Below are positions 1 to 12,194 of a DNA stretch of 64,000 bases, piece after piece. The stretch comes from Ecdyonurus torrentis (taxonomy: Eukaryota; Arthropoda; Insecta; Ephemeroptera; Heptageniidae). Position 1 is the first letter of the stretch, and the number at the start of each line of letters is the position of its first letter. The stretch is taken from assembly GCA_949318235.1 (NCBI GenBank), contig OX439133.1:17047099-17111098 (forward strand), read 5' to 3'. A program made the position numbers and the translations under genes. Under the pieces are notes generated by a model that worked only from the letters and a program-made list of their open reading frames with translations, did no database searches and had not been told where the DNA came from.

Positions 1-112
1 GGAAATTGCTAAAACAAGAACTATATTTTCACAATATATAGGTATATATTTTTTAATTATTTATTTCCAACAAAACAAACACTATAATTTTTAACTAAAA
101 TCGAGTTAATTT

Positions 113-150
<38 letters not shown>

Positions 151-1090
151 TTTTTTTGTCCCGAAAAAAGTTTTAATTTAATAATATTTTCAACTTTAAA
201 AAAGTTTGTTATTTGACTAAAATGTGCCACTCAAATTTGAATTTCCACATTTACATGCCATCTTTAAAGTGAAATAACTTAAATATTTGATCGTGTTTCA
301 CATGTTTGACGTAACTAATATTTTAAGTAACATTTCTTCTTTATTTTGTGTTGAAATTATCATTCGCGACCGTCTTTTTGCAAGGTATCAGTCGATCACC
401 TGCCCCCTTAAAAAAAAGAAAAAAAATCATGTTTTTGGTGGTCTCTGAAGATTTTTTTTTTAATTATTATTTTTAGACAATGCAACACCAAGACAAATGT
501 AATTTTTTAAGACTTTAGAACTTTTTTTTTTTTTTGGAGCACTCTCTTAGAGACCATTCAGAAAACAGATAAATTCAGACATGGTAAACTAATAGATAAA
601 GTTACAAATAATGAGAGTAAATGAGTTATATAAATTTCAAAGACTATTTTACGACTATTTGAAAAAATTTAGACTATTTTTAAACTTTTTTCAAACTTTC
701 AGGACTATTTTAAGGAAAAAACAGACTATTTTTCCGCTCTGTTGATATCATAAAAATGTTTATTGCATTTATTTTGTATAATTTTATTTTAATTAAATTA
801 ATAGTTATTATGTTTAATATAAATAAACATTTTTAAAAATTAAAAAAAATTTAATATTATTAGCATAGAGAACAAAGATTACCATATTTTAAACATAAAA
901 TTATAAATAAGTTAAAATAAACAAATAATGTTAAAAAATTAAATTTTACTTCTACCTCTATTTGATTTATCGAGTCATTCGTGTATGTGAATCTTATGGT
1001 TGGTTATTGGTTGTCAATCTGCAGTTAAGTAATATAATGTATTTTACAAATAATAAATCATGTTAATATATAATTAAAACAGAACAAGTG
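1..1090 (+). repeat. Array unit 1 (partial): TTAA-1 and core
   Basis: The window opens inside a TTAA-1 module (1-412, ending GTCGATCACC...CCCCTTAA). Positions 413-740 are a T-rich stretch not present in other units, with repeated 'GACTATTTT' words, probably an unidentified insertion. The AT-rich core resumes near 745 and runs to the unit boundary motif at about 1090. A short (TA)n lies at 117-145. Confidence 0.6.
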
Positions 1091-2133
1091 TTGCGGGATT
1101 TGATTAAGGAGGCTAATAAGATATATTCACATGACGTATATGCGCTTGGACACCATATTGGATTATTGAACAACATTGTTCGGCATAGAACACTTACGTT
1201 GTTGTCCGTTTTCTTTGCAAAATATTTGTGTTTTTCTTTATTATTAGTATTATTTTTTCGTTTTTATTTTTGTCAAATATTTGAGATACTAACTCAAAAG
1301 TATCATTGCTCTCAAAAACCTTTCTTATATTTTTAAACTGGAAAAATGAGTCATTTTCCTATATCGGCCCATGTTATTGAGTTATCCAACATGACGTCGA
1401 CGTTAACATGAATGCATACACACAATTTCAATATTGTTAAATAATTATTATTTGTGTTTTGTCTGGTATTTTCTTCCTTCTATGACCTGCAAGCTTGTGC
1501 CTAAAGCCATAGACAACATTTGTTCTTTTTAATAATAAATACGAAATAGGACTTACAAATCTGATGACAATTTATACCAGAATGTAAATATGGCTCTACA
1601 AGAGAGTGTGAAAATACTGTAAAGTATGCTATTTGCGTGAGTATTCCTGTTTATGACGTCAGAAACAGGTAAAATTAGTATGAAAATAATGTTCGGGTTG
1701 CATAAGCTGAAAATTTTCTGATCTCAGCTACTTCGCTTAGTTGTTTTGTGACAAACTAATGTTATTTATATGTCTCTCCAAGTGTTTTCTGATATAAAAT
1801 ACATTTGTTTCTTTTTGTCTATATCTAGTAATTAAAATAGAAAAAAAATAGCAAAACTATGAAAACTATTGATGACATGATAAAAAAAAATATTTTTATA
1901 TATATATTACTATTTTTTATTATATATATATATATATATTTTTTTAACTTATAAAATTACATTTTTAACAATTTAATAAATATTTTAAAATTTACAAAAC
2001 ATAGATTAATGTACACTATATTTTATAAGTAAATTTATAAATTAAATTACAACAGAACATTTGTAGTTGAATGAATTACTCAATTGTTAGATACGAACCT
2101 TGCGTCTCATGACGTTAGTTTAATAAGTAATTG
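1091..2133 (+). repeat. Array unit 2, long form, split by a LINE
   Basis: Complete order without TTAA-1: boundary motif, TA-1 (1110-1440), spacer, TTAA-3 with TATGACGTCAGAAACAGG near 1650, AT core. The core is interrupted by the LINE at 2134-4928 and continues at 4944-5000. An open frame of 82 codons at 1088-1336 is only this repeat read through. Confidence 0.65.
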
Positions 2134-3065
2134 AGAAAGGACAAACGTTAGTTGACTTATGTAATAACAACTCACTATCCTTATGCAACTCTCCTGAGAT
2201 TCGCACGTATATTTGCAATAATGGCTCTAGTACAATAGATTTAATATTTTATAGTCCTAAATCATTTAAATGCTTGCACTGTGACATTAGTTATCGCAAC
2301 TCTTTTAGAGGTCACCTGCCGGTAGTATGTGAATTTTCTTCACATAACTCACAAGTACTTAATTTCCAAGCCACCCCAGTTAATCCGTTTAAAAATGTCA
2401 TTAACAATGAAATTTTGGAAGAATATGTTATAAATCACTCTGCCGACTTCCAAAATTTGGTAGAACAAAAAGACGTGGATGGTCTTTTTAAATTGTATGA
2501 AAATTCTATCCATACGTCGGCCCTTGTAAAAACAAAGCACAACAGGATAGCAAAACCATGGTTTGATAAAGATTGCTATGCTGCGCGTAAAAAAGTCATT
2601 GCTGCCCTGAAAGATTTTAACAAAAGTAATAAGAAAGACGAGATTAAACGTATTAGCTATGTACTTTTAAGAAAAGAGTATCGTATGCTCTTAATCGAAA
2701 AAAGGTTAGCATTTCAAGAGTTAGAAGAAATCAAATTAATCGAGGAAGCTGAACTCGCCCCTTATAAGTATAAGCATCAAAACGATAACCAAGTAATCCC
2801 TCCCATTCCCATTAACGACTGGGTCCCATATTTCAGCAACCTCTTAAATGATTTGAACCTCTCCAGTGCGGATTCCCTCAACCTACACGAACAACTAAAA
2901 TATTATATTAGTCCCGCTGAATTTAACCCGATAACCGAGGACGAGATCCAAGAAGCGATAAATGAGTTGAAAAACAATAAAGCATCGGGCCCCGATCACA
3001 TAAAAAAACGAACATGTAAAGTCAACTTCAAATACAAATGGCAGCTTATTAGAAGTATTATTTAA
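2127..3065 (+). pseudogene. LINE ORF2, first part: endonuclease C-terminus and start of the RT region
   Basis: The frame is open from 2127, just inside the target duplication. It reads through a typical end of an endonuclease (STIDLIF followed by a GHLPVV motif corresponding to the usual SDHxPV) and a charged linker, into the RT-proximal motif NNKASGPD near 2970-2990. It then shifts frame: after the run of A at about 3001-3008 this frame continues only to a stop at 3063-3065, while the RT continues in another frame. The break is consistent with one extra A in the homopolymer, either a real mutation or a sequencing error. There is no initiation codon of its own because the copy is 5'-truncated. 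Confidence 0.8.
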
Positions 3066-4928
3066 TCTATGTATGGAGACAAATAAAATCCCAAAAGAAT
3101 GGGATCTTTCATTTATTAAACTTCTATTTAAGGGCAAAGGAGATATTCTGGCCTTAGACTCACACCGTGGTATAGCATTAAATACCGTTATTCGTAAACT
3201 CTTCTCTATGATATTGAATAAAAGGCTGTACAAATTAACGGACTCAGCAATCCCTGACGAGCAATTTGGCTTCCGATCCAAGAAGGGCACTTTACAGGCG
3301 GTTAAAATTTTATGCGACGAAATCGATGAAACGTTGTCCAAGGACGGAGGCAAATTATATGCAGTGTTCGTTGACTTTAAATCAGCTTTTGACAAAGTAA
3401 ATAGGCATATCCTCATTGAAAAGCTGAAGAATTTAAATACTATACCGATTGAACTGCTAAATATCATTTGTACACTGTTAGATGTAAATATAATCCAAAT
3501 TAATGACGGGATTCAACTATCCCCCCCAATAACTCAATCAAACGGCGTATTGCAAGGAGACCCGATGAGTCCGCTACTCTTTAACCTCTTGACGTCTGAT
3601 ATTAAAATTGCTCTTTTTGATAATAATAACAAAGACGTAAAACTGTTAATGTATGCCGACGACCTTGTTCTATACTCGAAAGACCTTGCTCAGTTGCAAT
3701 ATACACTGAATAAATTGAAACGTTGGTGCGACACAAATATGTTAACCGTTAACATTGACAAAACTAAAGTAATGAAGTTCAGGAAGGGTGGTAACCTAGC
3801 GAGAAGTGACATAGTTACTTTCAACAACGTAGACCTTGAGTTCGTCAAGGATTTTAAATACTTAGGAGTAACATTTCAGGAGAGAGGAATGTTCACGAAA
3901 CATATTAAAAACAGATGTGCAGCGGCCATCAAAGCAATATATACTCTACCTAAATTAGCTAACTTATCAGTAACATGTGCACTTAAGTTATTCGAACTTA
4001 AAATTGCTCCCATCGCATCATACGGTATCGAAGTAATCTGGAACAAATTAAAATCATCCGACCTTGACACACTAGAAACAGTAAAGACTAACTTCATTAA
4101 AAAGATGCTATGCCTGTCAAAATACACCAGATCTCGACTGGTCTACGAACTGATCTATACCGCACTCTTCGTTGTAGATCTCAAAATTAAATTCAAACTA
4201 GGACCAACTGACCAATACCGTAAATTTTTTGACAACAATTGGACAAAGAAAAGACAAATTGACCGAGAATTTTATGAATGCGACGTTTTTAAAAATGAGG
4301 AATGGAAAAAACCGTTAGCAGCAAATAAGAGACAAATATTAACGAGACTCGCTGTTCACGGTTTTCACCATTGTTTCTGTACAAACAAGAAATACCACAC
4401 AGATTATACAAAATGTGTGTGCGCAAAATGCGGACAACATTGCAATATTTACCATATAAATACCTGTGTGGCTAATACTAAGTCTATTGCCGATTATGCT
4501 AAAAACGGCTGACTGAAAATGTATACGTATATATGTCCTATTTATATATTTATTGATAACCTATTATATATTTATTACTAATTATGGTGCTATATATTAT
4601 CCATTATTCGTCCTTATATAATATGTGATGTGTTAAACAAACTCCTATACTTAATTTATCACATATTATATAAGTACGTATATACTCCTAGATATCTAAG
4701 ATAAAATAATAATAGTATAATTAAAAGAGAATGTTTTTTATATTTATAATAAAGAAATATAGATTATTTAAAAGCTGTCTGTAATAATAAAAGAAAATAT
4801 ATAATATAATATATAAAATTATCTTGTATGTAAAATGTTGTATAATGTAATAATTTATGTTCTTTTGCAAGTCATCGCTAGATGGCATTGTATGTACACT
4901 TTGGTGTTTAATAAAAACTTAATAATAA
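2134..4928 (+). mobile_element. 5'-truncated non-LTR retrotransposon (LINE), R1/I-group-like
   Basis: The copy is bracketed by a perfect 15-bp duplication, TTTAATAAGTAATTG, at 2119-2133 and 4929-4943, with array core on both outer sides. It begins inside the C-terminal part of an apurinic-type endonuclease domain, so most of the 5' half is missing, as expected of target-primed reverse transcription that stopped early. The 3' end is AT-rich with AATAAA and ends in TAA/AAT triplets rather than pure poly(A), a tail type known from I-group LINEs. The coding part is broken once (see the two coding entries). Clade assignment is inference from the tail, the RT and the C-terminal zinc knuckle. Confidence 0.9.
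3073..4512 (+). CDS. LINE ORF2, main part: reverse transcriptase with C-terminal zinc knuckle
   Basis: 479 codons from the first ATG in this frame; the biological frame continues upstream of the break, so this ATG is probably not a true start. Reverse transcriptase blocks are in order: QFGFRSKKGT (about residues 64-73), catalytic VFVDFKSAFD (98-107), NGVLQGDPMSP (157-167), the active-site YADD (194-197), then LGVTF and thumb-like sequence. Near the C-terminus a zinc knuckle of form C-x2-C-x7-H-x3-C is visible at residues 450-465 (CAKCGQ...YHINTC). No RNase H domain is recognisable. It would copy the element's own RNA at a nicked target. The frame is intact from 3073 to 4512. Confidence 0.9.
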   Translation: METNKIPKEWDLSFIKLLFKGKGDILALDSHRGIALNTVIRKLFSMILNKRLYKLTDSAIPDEQFGFRSKKGTLQAVKILCDEIDETLSKDGGKLYAVFVDFKSAFDKVNRHILIEKLKNLNTIPIELLNIICTLLDVNIIQINDGIQLSPPITQSNGVLQGDPMSPLLFNLLTSDIKIALFDNNNKDVKLLMYADDLVLYSKDLAQLQYTLNKLKRWCDTNMLTVNIDKTKVMKFRKGGNLARSDIVTFNNVDLEFVKDFKYLGVTFQERGMFTKHIKNRCAAAIKAIYTLPKLANLSVTCALKLFELKIAPIASYGIEVIWNKLKSSDLDTLETVKTNFIKKMLCLSKYTRSRLVYELIYTALFVVDLKIKFKLGPTDQYRKFFDNNWTKKRQIDREFYECDVFKNEEWKKPLAANKRQILTRLAVHGFHHCFCTNKKYHTDYTKCVCAKCGQHCNIYHINTCVANTKSIADYAKNG

Positions 4929-5000
4929 TTTAATAAGTAATTGGTGATGTTGAAAATGTGTTTAAAAAATTATGAAATAATCAGCAGCTGTGGAATATCA

Positions 5001-5582
5001 TTGATGAAGGGTGATGGACTTGACATACAGACCGGAAAACATTAAAAGATGAACCTTATTTCGACAACCTCGCGGCTATGGTATGTATCTGCAAATCTCG
5101 CCTGGTCACACAAAATAGGTATCTACAAATCCCGCCGCGACACAAAATAGGTACAGGTAACACAGGAGGTACCTACTTTGTTTGGCATGGCGAGATTTGT
5201 AGATACCTATTTTGTGTGACCAGGTGAGATTTAAAGATACATAATAGCCAAGAGGTTGTCGATTTAACAATATTTTTTTAACATTATTTATTTCCAGCGA
5301 CAAGCAAAACAAACATTATAACTTTTAAATGAAATCGAGTAGCTGAAAGAAGAAAAAAATACGAAAATAGTTTTAATAACATTTTTGTTAAAAAGGTTTC
5401 TAATTTGCCGCTTAAACTTGAAATTCCATATTTGTATGTAATCTGTAAATTGGAATAACTTAAATATTTGATCGTGTTTGCACATTTTTGACGAAGCTAA
5501 ACTTTTAATAATTACCTTTTCTTCTTTACTTTGTGTTAATTTAATAGTTTACGAGATATCAGTTGGCCACATACTTCCTTAA
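5001..5582 (+). mobile_element. TTAA-1 element copy
   Basis: Starts with 'GGTGATGGACTTG' (family GGTGACCGACT) and ends 'GGCCACATACTTCCTTAA' (family GGTCACCTACCCCCTTAA), so the family termini are inverted around TTAA. Here the module is enlarged by the MITE at 5061-5262. No coding capacity. Confidence 0.6.
5061..5262. mobile_element. CGACAACCTCG MITE, copy 1 (nested in TTAA-1)
   Basis: 202-bp near-palindrome. The left arm reads TCGACAACCTCGCGGCTAT, then ATCTGCAAATCTCGCCTGG and TCACACAAAATAGG; the right arm is its reverse complement with several differences and ends GTTGTCGA. The arms contain the sub-repeat 'TCACACAAAATAGGTATCTACAAATC'-type block twice (written here only in part). The same element sits at the same internal position in units at 27.0 and 33.6 kb. 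No ORF of its own. Confidence 0.8.
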
Positions 5583-6640
5583 GAAGTTTAATGGGGTGCA
5601 TCCGCATGACGATTTTTTTAATGGCACACTGGGCGCCATAACATTGTTCAGCATAGAACTACGTGTTTGGCTATTTTCTTTGCGCAATCGTGTTTTTATA
5701 TTATTATTGTCACATACGTGAGATACTAATTCTTCCTCTAGAAAGCATCATTGCACTCACAAACTTTTCTTAATGTTGTTAAACAGCATGGCAAAATGAG
5801 TCACTGTCGTATATCGGCCCATGTAAAGAACATAACATGAATGCATGCACCCTATTGTAGTATTATTAAATAATTAGTATTTGTGTTTTGTCTGACTTTT
5901 TGTTCCTTCTATGACAACAAAACCGCAAGCTTGTGTCTAAAGCCATAGACAACATTTGATCTCTTTAATAATTAAATACAAAATAGGATTTACAAAACTG
6001 ATGACAATTTATACCAGTATGTAAATATGGCTCCTTAAGAGTGTGAAAATACTGTAAAGCATACAATTTGAGTGAGTATTTCTATTTATGACGTCAGAAA
6101 CAGGCAAAAATCCGCATGAAAATGTTGTATGGGTTGCATAAGTTAAAATTTTCTGATCAGATACGGCGAGAGTTGAGTTTTGAGACAAACTAAAGTTATT
6201 TATTTAAGTTCCATTAAGTGTTTTGTGAGGTAAATGCTTTTCATTTCTTCTTTTATATGTTATTTAACAAAGTTAAGAAAATTGAATCAAACTATGAAAA
6301 CTAAGATGATACATATCATAAAAATGTTTATAATATTTATTTTGTATTAATTTAATTTAGTATTAATATTAAAAAATTATATATCAAAAATGCATTTTTA
6401 AGAATTTAAAAATTAATTAAAATTTAATACCATTTAGAACACATTTTAATTTAGAATATTTTTTACGTAAACTTATAAATTAAATTACAATCAACCATTA
6501 GAAATAGTATAAATTATTCATTGATTCTAACTTCTTGATGCAAAGTATGTAACGAATCAATAGAAACTAATTAGTCACACTGAAAAATGCATTTTACAAA
6601 TTTAAAATACTGCTTGTAGAAATAAAAATATATAACTGCT

Positions 6641-7550
6641 GTGCGATTTGATGAAATTAATAGGGGGTATCCACATTACGTTTATATAAACTAATAAATT
6701 AGTAGTTTACTAGGGTGCATCCGCATGACATTTTATTAAATGCGCTTGGAGACTATACAGGAGTAATAAGTAACATTGTTCAGTATAGAAAAAACAAAAC
6801 TACGTTTTTTGCTTTTGACTTCGCTTAATCGTGTTTTATTATTATTATTTTTCTCACATAATTGGGATACCATTTGCACCTATTAACAGCATCAATGCTC
6901 TCAAAAATATTGCTTACTTTTTTAAACTAGCCGAATGAGTCATATTGATATTACAGCATATGTTATTGTGTGATCCAACATGGCGTCGACTTTAACATAG
7001 ATGCATACACCCTATTGTATTGTTTATGACGTCAGAAACAGGTAAAAATTGATATGGAAATGTCATGCGGGTTGCTTAAGTTGAAATATTCTGACCACTG
7101 TGACAACACTACAGTTGGGTTGTGAGACAAAGTAATGTTATTTATGTAAGTCCCATCAAGTGTTTTATTATGTAAATTCTATTGTTTTCTTCTTGTCTAT
7201 GCCTTTATATAAAGTAAACGTTATTTAAAGCTAAACTAAGAAAACTATTGATGATTTCATAAAAATGTTCATCATATTTATTTTGTAGCATTTTATTTTT
7301 AGTTAACGAACAAATTAAAATTAATAAAAATAATGAACAATTTAAAATACTGAAAATAGTACATAAATTATTATTGTTTTATTTTATATGTAAATTTATA
7401 AATTAATATACAAAAATCAACGATGTAGATGAATAAAATAGCCAATAAATCTCTCTACGTTGATAATGGTCTGTGACGAACGAAGGTAATTAGTTTGCTG
7501 AAATGTAACATACGTTTTAATGGTTACAAAATAAATCAAAGATAAAATTG
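6641..7550 (+). repeat. Array unit 4, short form
   Basis: TA-1 from about 6700, ending 'GCATACACCCTATTG' and joined directly to mid-TTAA-3 (TATGACGTCAGAAACAGG at about 7024), lacking the spacer and the left half of TTAA-3. Core follows. This short junction recurs near 10.98, 16.46, 22.43, 23.57, 30.1, 37.18 and 38.08 kb. Confidence 0.6.
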
Positions 7551-8400
7551 GCAAGTAGAGTCTGTCCTATATACCACCCATGTTATTGAGTCCTCTAACA
7601 TTGCGTCGACGTTAACTTGAATGCATACACCTTATTGCAATATTATTAAATAATTATTATTTGAATTTTGTATGGCTTTTTCTTCCTTCTATGACACCAA
7701 AACCTCAATCTGGTTCCTAAAGCCATAGACAACATTTGTTCTCATTAGTATTTAAACACAAAATTTGATCCACAGAACTGATGACATTTAAACAAGAATT
7801 TTAATTTGACCCCTCAAGAGAGTGAAAATACTGTAAAGCATCCTATTTGAGTGACTATTACTCTTTTTGACGTCAGAAATACGTAAAAAAAAAAATTTTA
7901 TGAACATGTTGGTCAAGTTGCATAGGTCAACATTTTATCATCACTGCCAAGGCACAGTTTTGAGACAAAGTAAAGTTGTTATGTAAGTCTCATTAAGTGT
8001 TGGCGATATATTTTATTATTTTCTTCTAGTGTATTTCTTGTAATCAAGTTAGAAGAATTGACAATTTTATAAAAAGAAGTGAAATTATAATAAAAATACT
8101 TATTATATATATTTTGTATTTTTTTTAATTTTTATTTAAAATAGCTATTTGTATAATATAAATACGTTTTTAAATATTTTAAAAAAAATTAAAATTATAA
8201 CATTCAGTATTTTTATTCATATAATTTATTATATTTTACAAGTAAATTAATAAATTAGATTAGAACATGCAATATTAAATTGGATTAATTATTCATTTGC
8301 ATGCTTTCCCAAAATTGTGCGAGACGATCGTATAGAAAATAAATGGAAGTACAAAAATGTTCATATTAATAGAAATGCATAGTAACTACGAAATATCAAC
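7551..8400 (+). repeat. Array unit 5, lacking the left part of TA-1
   Basis: The core end 'AATAAATCAAAGATA' is joined directly to the middle of TA-1 ('GGCAAGTAGAG'), followed by spacer, TTAA-3 (TGACGTCAG at about 7868) and core. The same abnormal junction is present in the unit at 24.08 kb. Confidence 0.6.
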
Positions 8401-9221
8401 AATCAGCTGCTGCGGGATTTGATTAATGGGTATTGTATCCGAATGACGTTTTATTAATTGCGCTTGGAGACCATAGTGGATTAATGAATGACTTTGTTTA
8501 GCATAGAATAAACTACGTTTTTGAATATTTTCTTTGAAAAACAAACATTTTGTTGTTATTATGATTTGTCTCACATATTTGAGATAATAATTTGACAAAG
8601 CAGTATTTCTGGTACTTGGTGTGAGATCACGTCTAGTGTATACGCATTTTGCCTTTATCTCATCACCTGTTGGGTAATTTACATGCTGAATTTTATCTAT
8701 AATATCTAAACCCAATAAAGAACTATTAATATTATTATAACCTATTAACGTAGGTGTCCGACTTAGACCGGAAATCGCTAAATCAATGACTTTATTTTCA
8801 TAATAATTTGTGGAACATTATTTATTTCCAACAAAACAAACTATATGTTTTAAATAAAACGAGTAGATTTACAAAAACTGACACCAAACTATATGATCAT
8901 AGATAACTGTAACTGTATAACTGTAATAATATAATGTAATTATATTATTTGTTTCGTATTATTTAAGTAAGTTTTATTGAAAATCATTATTTATTTAATT
9001 AAAATACATTTTTAGCAATTTAAAAATAATAATATATAGTATATAGTTCATAATAATTAAGAGTAAATTTATAAATTAAATTTCAATATAAATGAAAGTA
9101 GAAGAATAAATTTTTAAATAACAATTTTTGTATAAGTTTTGTTAAAATTGATTGGAATTAATATGCTATTGTGGAATATGCATTACACAAATTATGAAAT
9201 AATTCAATAATATAATTAACC
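8401..9221 (+). repeat. Array unit 6, with a private segment and truncated TTAA-1
   Basis: Boundary motif and left TA-1 (8401-8594), then about 150 bp (8595-8743) shared only with the unit at 36.3 kb, then 'CTATTAACGTAGGTGTCCG', the left end of TTAA-1, truncated near 8880, then core. On the minus strand the private 150 bp is open and reads LLGLDII..., vaguely like the end of a retropepsin; too short to name. Confidence 0.55.
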
Positions 9222-10365
9222 GTCTACAGCGGGATATGGGATTGAGATAAAGTGTCTCCGTATGACGTTTTATTAAATGCGCTTGGACGCCATACTGGAT
9301 TAAGAAAAAAAACATTACTCAGAATAGAACAAAGTTTGGGGTTATTGTCTGTGCAGACTCGTATATTATTATTGTCACATATTAGGGATAATAATTGAAC
9401 CTATGAAATGCATTATTGCTCTCAAAAATAAGTCTTAATGTTTTTAAATTGGTAAAATGAGTAATTTTTCTACACGACCCATATGTTATTGAGTGATCCA
9501 ACATGGCATTGAGGTTAACATAAATGCATACACCCTATTGCAATATTTTTAAACAATTATGATTTGTATTTTGTCTGGCTTTATCCTCCTTTTATGACAT
9601 CAAAACTGCAACCTTTGACTAAAGCCATAGACAACATTTGTTCTCTTTAATAATTAAATACAAAATGTGATCCACAGAACTGATGAGTCTGATGACAATT
9701 TGTAAATATGGCCCATCAAGAGAGGGTGAAAATACTGTAAAGTATGTTGTGTGCGGTAGTATATCTGTTTATGACGTCAAAAACATTCAAAAATTGGTAT
9801 GCAAATGTTGTGCGGGTTGCATAAGCTAAAATTTTCCAAACACAGCTATGGCGGTATAATTGGGTTTAAATAAAAACATGTTATTTATGTCAGTTCCATC
9901 AAGTGTTTTGTAATGAAAATTATATTATTATTTTAATGTCTATCTCTTAAAATTAAGATAATCATTTAATAACTAATTAAAAATTGCTGATATAATAGAA
10001 TTGTTTATGTTAATATTATTACTATTTTCAATATTTTAATTATATAACAAATTATTTATTTTTAAAAGTATATAATTAGCAATAAAAAAACAATTAAAAA
10101 TAATAACAATACAGTACAGTAAACAGTACATAGTTTATTATAATATTTTATAACTAAATTTATAAAATAAATTACAGCCATAAATCTAATTGATACTTAA
10201 GTATATTTAGATACCAGAACACACATTTTGGAAAAAACTGGATTGTTAATAAAGTAACGATTGATGTATAAACGTTTCACTAATATTAAAAATTATGTAA
10301 AAAACACTAAATAGGATTTTGTTAAATTAGATATAATTAATTTTCCGTATAATATAAAAAACAAC
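9222..10365 (+). repeat. Array unit 7, long form
   Basis: Contains TA-1 with the well-preserved 'GCGCTTGGACGCCATACTGG' (9281), spacer with AAAGCCATAGACAACATTTG, TTAA-3 (TGACGTCAAAAAC near 9771) and core. No TTAA-1. Confidence 0.65.
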
Positions 10366-10675
10366 CAGCTGACGTGGGATTTGATTCAGCAGTATAATAG
10401 GGTGTATCCGCATGATGTTTTATTTAATAAAAAAAGTTATTTTTTACAATTTTAAAAATATTTTAAAAATAACAAGATAATTACATAATTTTTAATATTT
10501 TATAAGTAAATTTATAATTTAAATTAAACACTTAAGTTTCGTATTTGAATAAATTGTTCAATAGTCCTAGAATTTTTGTCTTGCTTACTATGCGATAATT
10601 GTTAGTGATGAACGAATGGTAATTAATTTGCTTTTGTTGAAGATGCCTTTTACCGCGTTTTACAAAATTAAAATA
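10366..10675 (+). repeat. Array unit 8, internally deleted mini-unit
   Basis: Boundary motif and the first bases of TA-1 (GGGTGTATCCGCATGATG) joined directly to AT core; the rest of the composite is missing. About 310 bp, the shortest unit. Confidence 0.55.
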
Positions 10676-11509
10676 ATCAGCTGTTGCGGTATTTGATTAA
10701 AGAGTTAAATAAAGTGTAAGTGCATGACGTTTTATTAAATTTGCTTGGACACATGAATAACATTGTTCAGCATAGGACAAACTACGTTCTTGCCTATTTT
10801 CTGTTGTTTATTTATTTTTTTTCTCACATACTTGAGATACTAATTCAACATATTAAAAGCATCAATACACTAAAAAAACATTTCATAGTATTTTAAAATT
10901 GGCAAAATGAGTTATTTTCCTACATCGAACCATGTTATTTACTTTATCCAACATGGCATCGACTTTAATATAAATGCAAACACCCTATTGTAATGTTTAT
11001 GACGCAGGTAAAAATTTGTTTGAAAATTTTGTACTAGTTGCATAAGTTGAAATTTTCTGATCACTACTACGGCGATACAGTTGTGTTTTGTGACAAACTT
11101 AAGTTATTTATGTAAGTCTCATCAAGTGTTTTGTGATATAAATTGCGGTTGTTTGTTATTAAGTTAAAAAAACAAACATTAAAATATAAAAACTTTTAAT
11201 AATAAAATTAAAAAAAAGTTTTTTAAATTAATATTTTATTATTAACCTTATATTAACATATTTTATAGTTTATTAAAATACATTTTTAATAATTTAAAAC
11301 ATAATTTTATTTTATAAGTTATAGTACTTTGTTAATAAATTTTTATGAGTAAATTTATAAATTAAATTACAAAGCATTTGACGGACAATAAATATTCAAT
11401 TAAATGATGTACAATTATCTATGGCTATATAAGGACGAAAGATATTTAATTTGTGTTGAACATATTATTTGACATATAATAAACAATAGTTGCTACGAAA
11501 TTTCAATAC
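10676..11509 (+). repeat. Array unit 9, short form with a private TA-1 deletion
   Basis: TA-1 lacks the usual 'GCCATACTGGAGTAATG' block ('GCTTGGACACATGAATAAC' instead) and joins directly to a shortened 'TTTATGACGCAGG'. Both features recur in the unit at 37.77 kb. Core follows. Confidence 0.6.
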
Positions 11510-11856
11510 TGATGACGGTGACTGAATTGTCTTGGATCGGAAATCCATAAAAAAGGGGATCTTTATTATCACAATATTTCTTTTTACAATCTTTATTTCC
11601 AACAAATACTCAAAAAAAAATATTTATAATGCATAGTATTTTTAAATTGGCAAAATTAGTCATTTTCCTATATCGGCCCATGACCCAGCATGTTATTGAC
11701 AAACCCAACATGGCGTCGACGTTAACATGAATGCCTACATCCTATTGCAATATTGTTTAACAATATTTGTTTTTTACCCTGCTTTTTCTACCCTCTATGA
11801 TATCAAAACCGCAAGCTTTGCCTAAAGCCATAGACAACATTTGTTCTCTTTAATAA

Positions 11857-12194
11857 GTAAGGCGGAAAATCAGGTACTGCGGGATTTAACTAAAAAATTG
11901 TAAAGAAAGAAAAATCTGAAATTTTGCACAGTGATACATTAGGATATGGTTTCTTCAAAAATGTAAAAAAATTGGGGGGTCACCAAACGTTATTATAAAT
12001 TATGATTTTTTGAATTTTAGTCCCATAAGAGCCTATGTTAATTTACATAATTATTTTCTCTCTTATCTAAGGTTCAAAGGTTCTGAAAATTTTATCATAG
12101 GTAGCTGTTACTATTCACTTTTAAATGACATCATAAAGTTTCGAAGTTTTCTTTTTTTGATTTTGAGATACAAGCCATCTGAATACAACCCTAA
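11857..12194 (-). mobile_element. TTAA-2 element, copy 1
   Basis: Flanked by GTAA (11857-11860) and CTAA (12191-12194), degraded TTAA duplications, exactly where other units read 'TAATAATTAAACACAAAATGG'. Left end GGCGGAAAATCAGGTACTGC, right end ...ACAAGCCATCTGAATACAACC. Relative to the copies at 15.4 and 46.7 kb it is inverted. Its 75-codon open frame at 12010-12237 is fortuitous. Confidence 0.8.

Larger units (their letters stand above)
4944..6640 (+). repeat. Array unit 3, long form, with TTAA-1 carrying a MITE
   Basis: The end of unit 2's core (4944-5000) is followed by TTAA-1 (5001-5582, enlarged by a MITE), TA-1 from about 5590 with 'GCACACTGGGCGCCATAAC', spacer, TTAA-3 (CRE-like TGACGTCA near 6090) and core. 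The TTAA-1/TA-1 part shares private features with the unit at 27.0 kb. Confidence 0.65.

Noticed and set aside
2895..4127. Minus-strand frames of 190 and 83 codons opposite the first LINE
   Set aside because: Shadows of the LINE reverse transcriptase frame, which has clear RT motifs on the plus strand.
7400..7450. The AT core of the array considered as a centromeric satellite
   Set aside because: Nothing in the sequence shows location or centromere function; unit length and divergence alone are not evidence.
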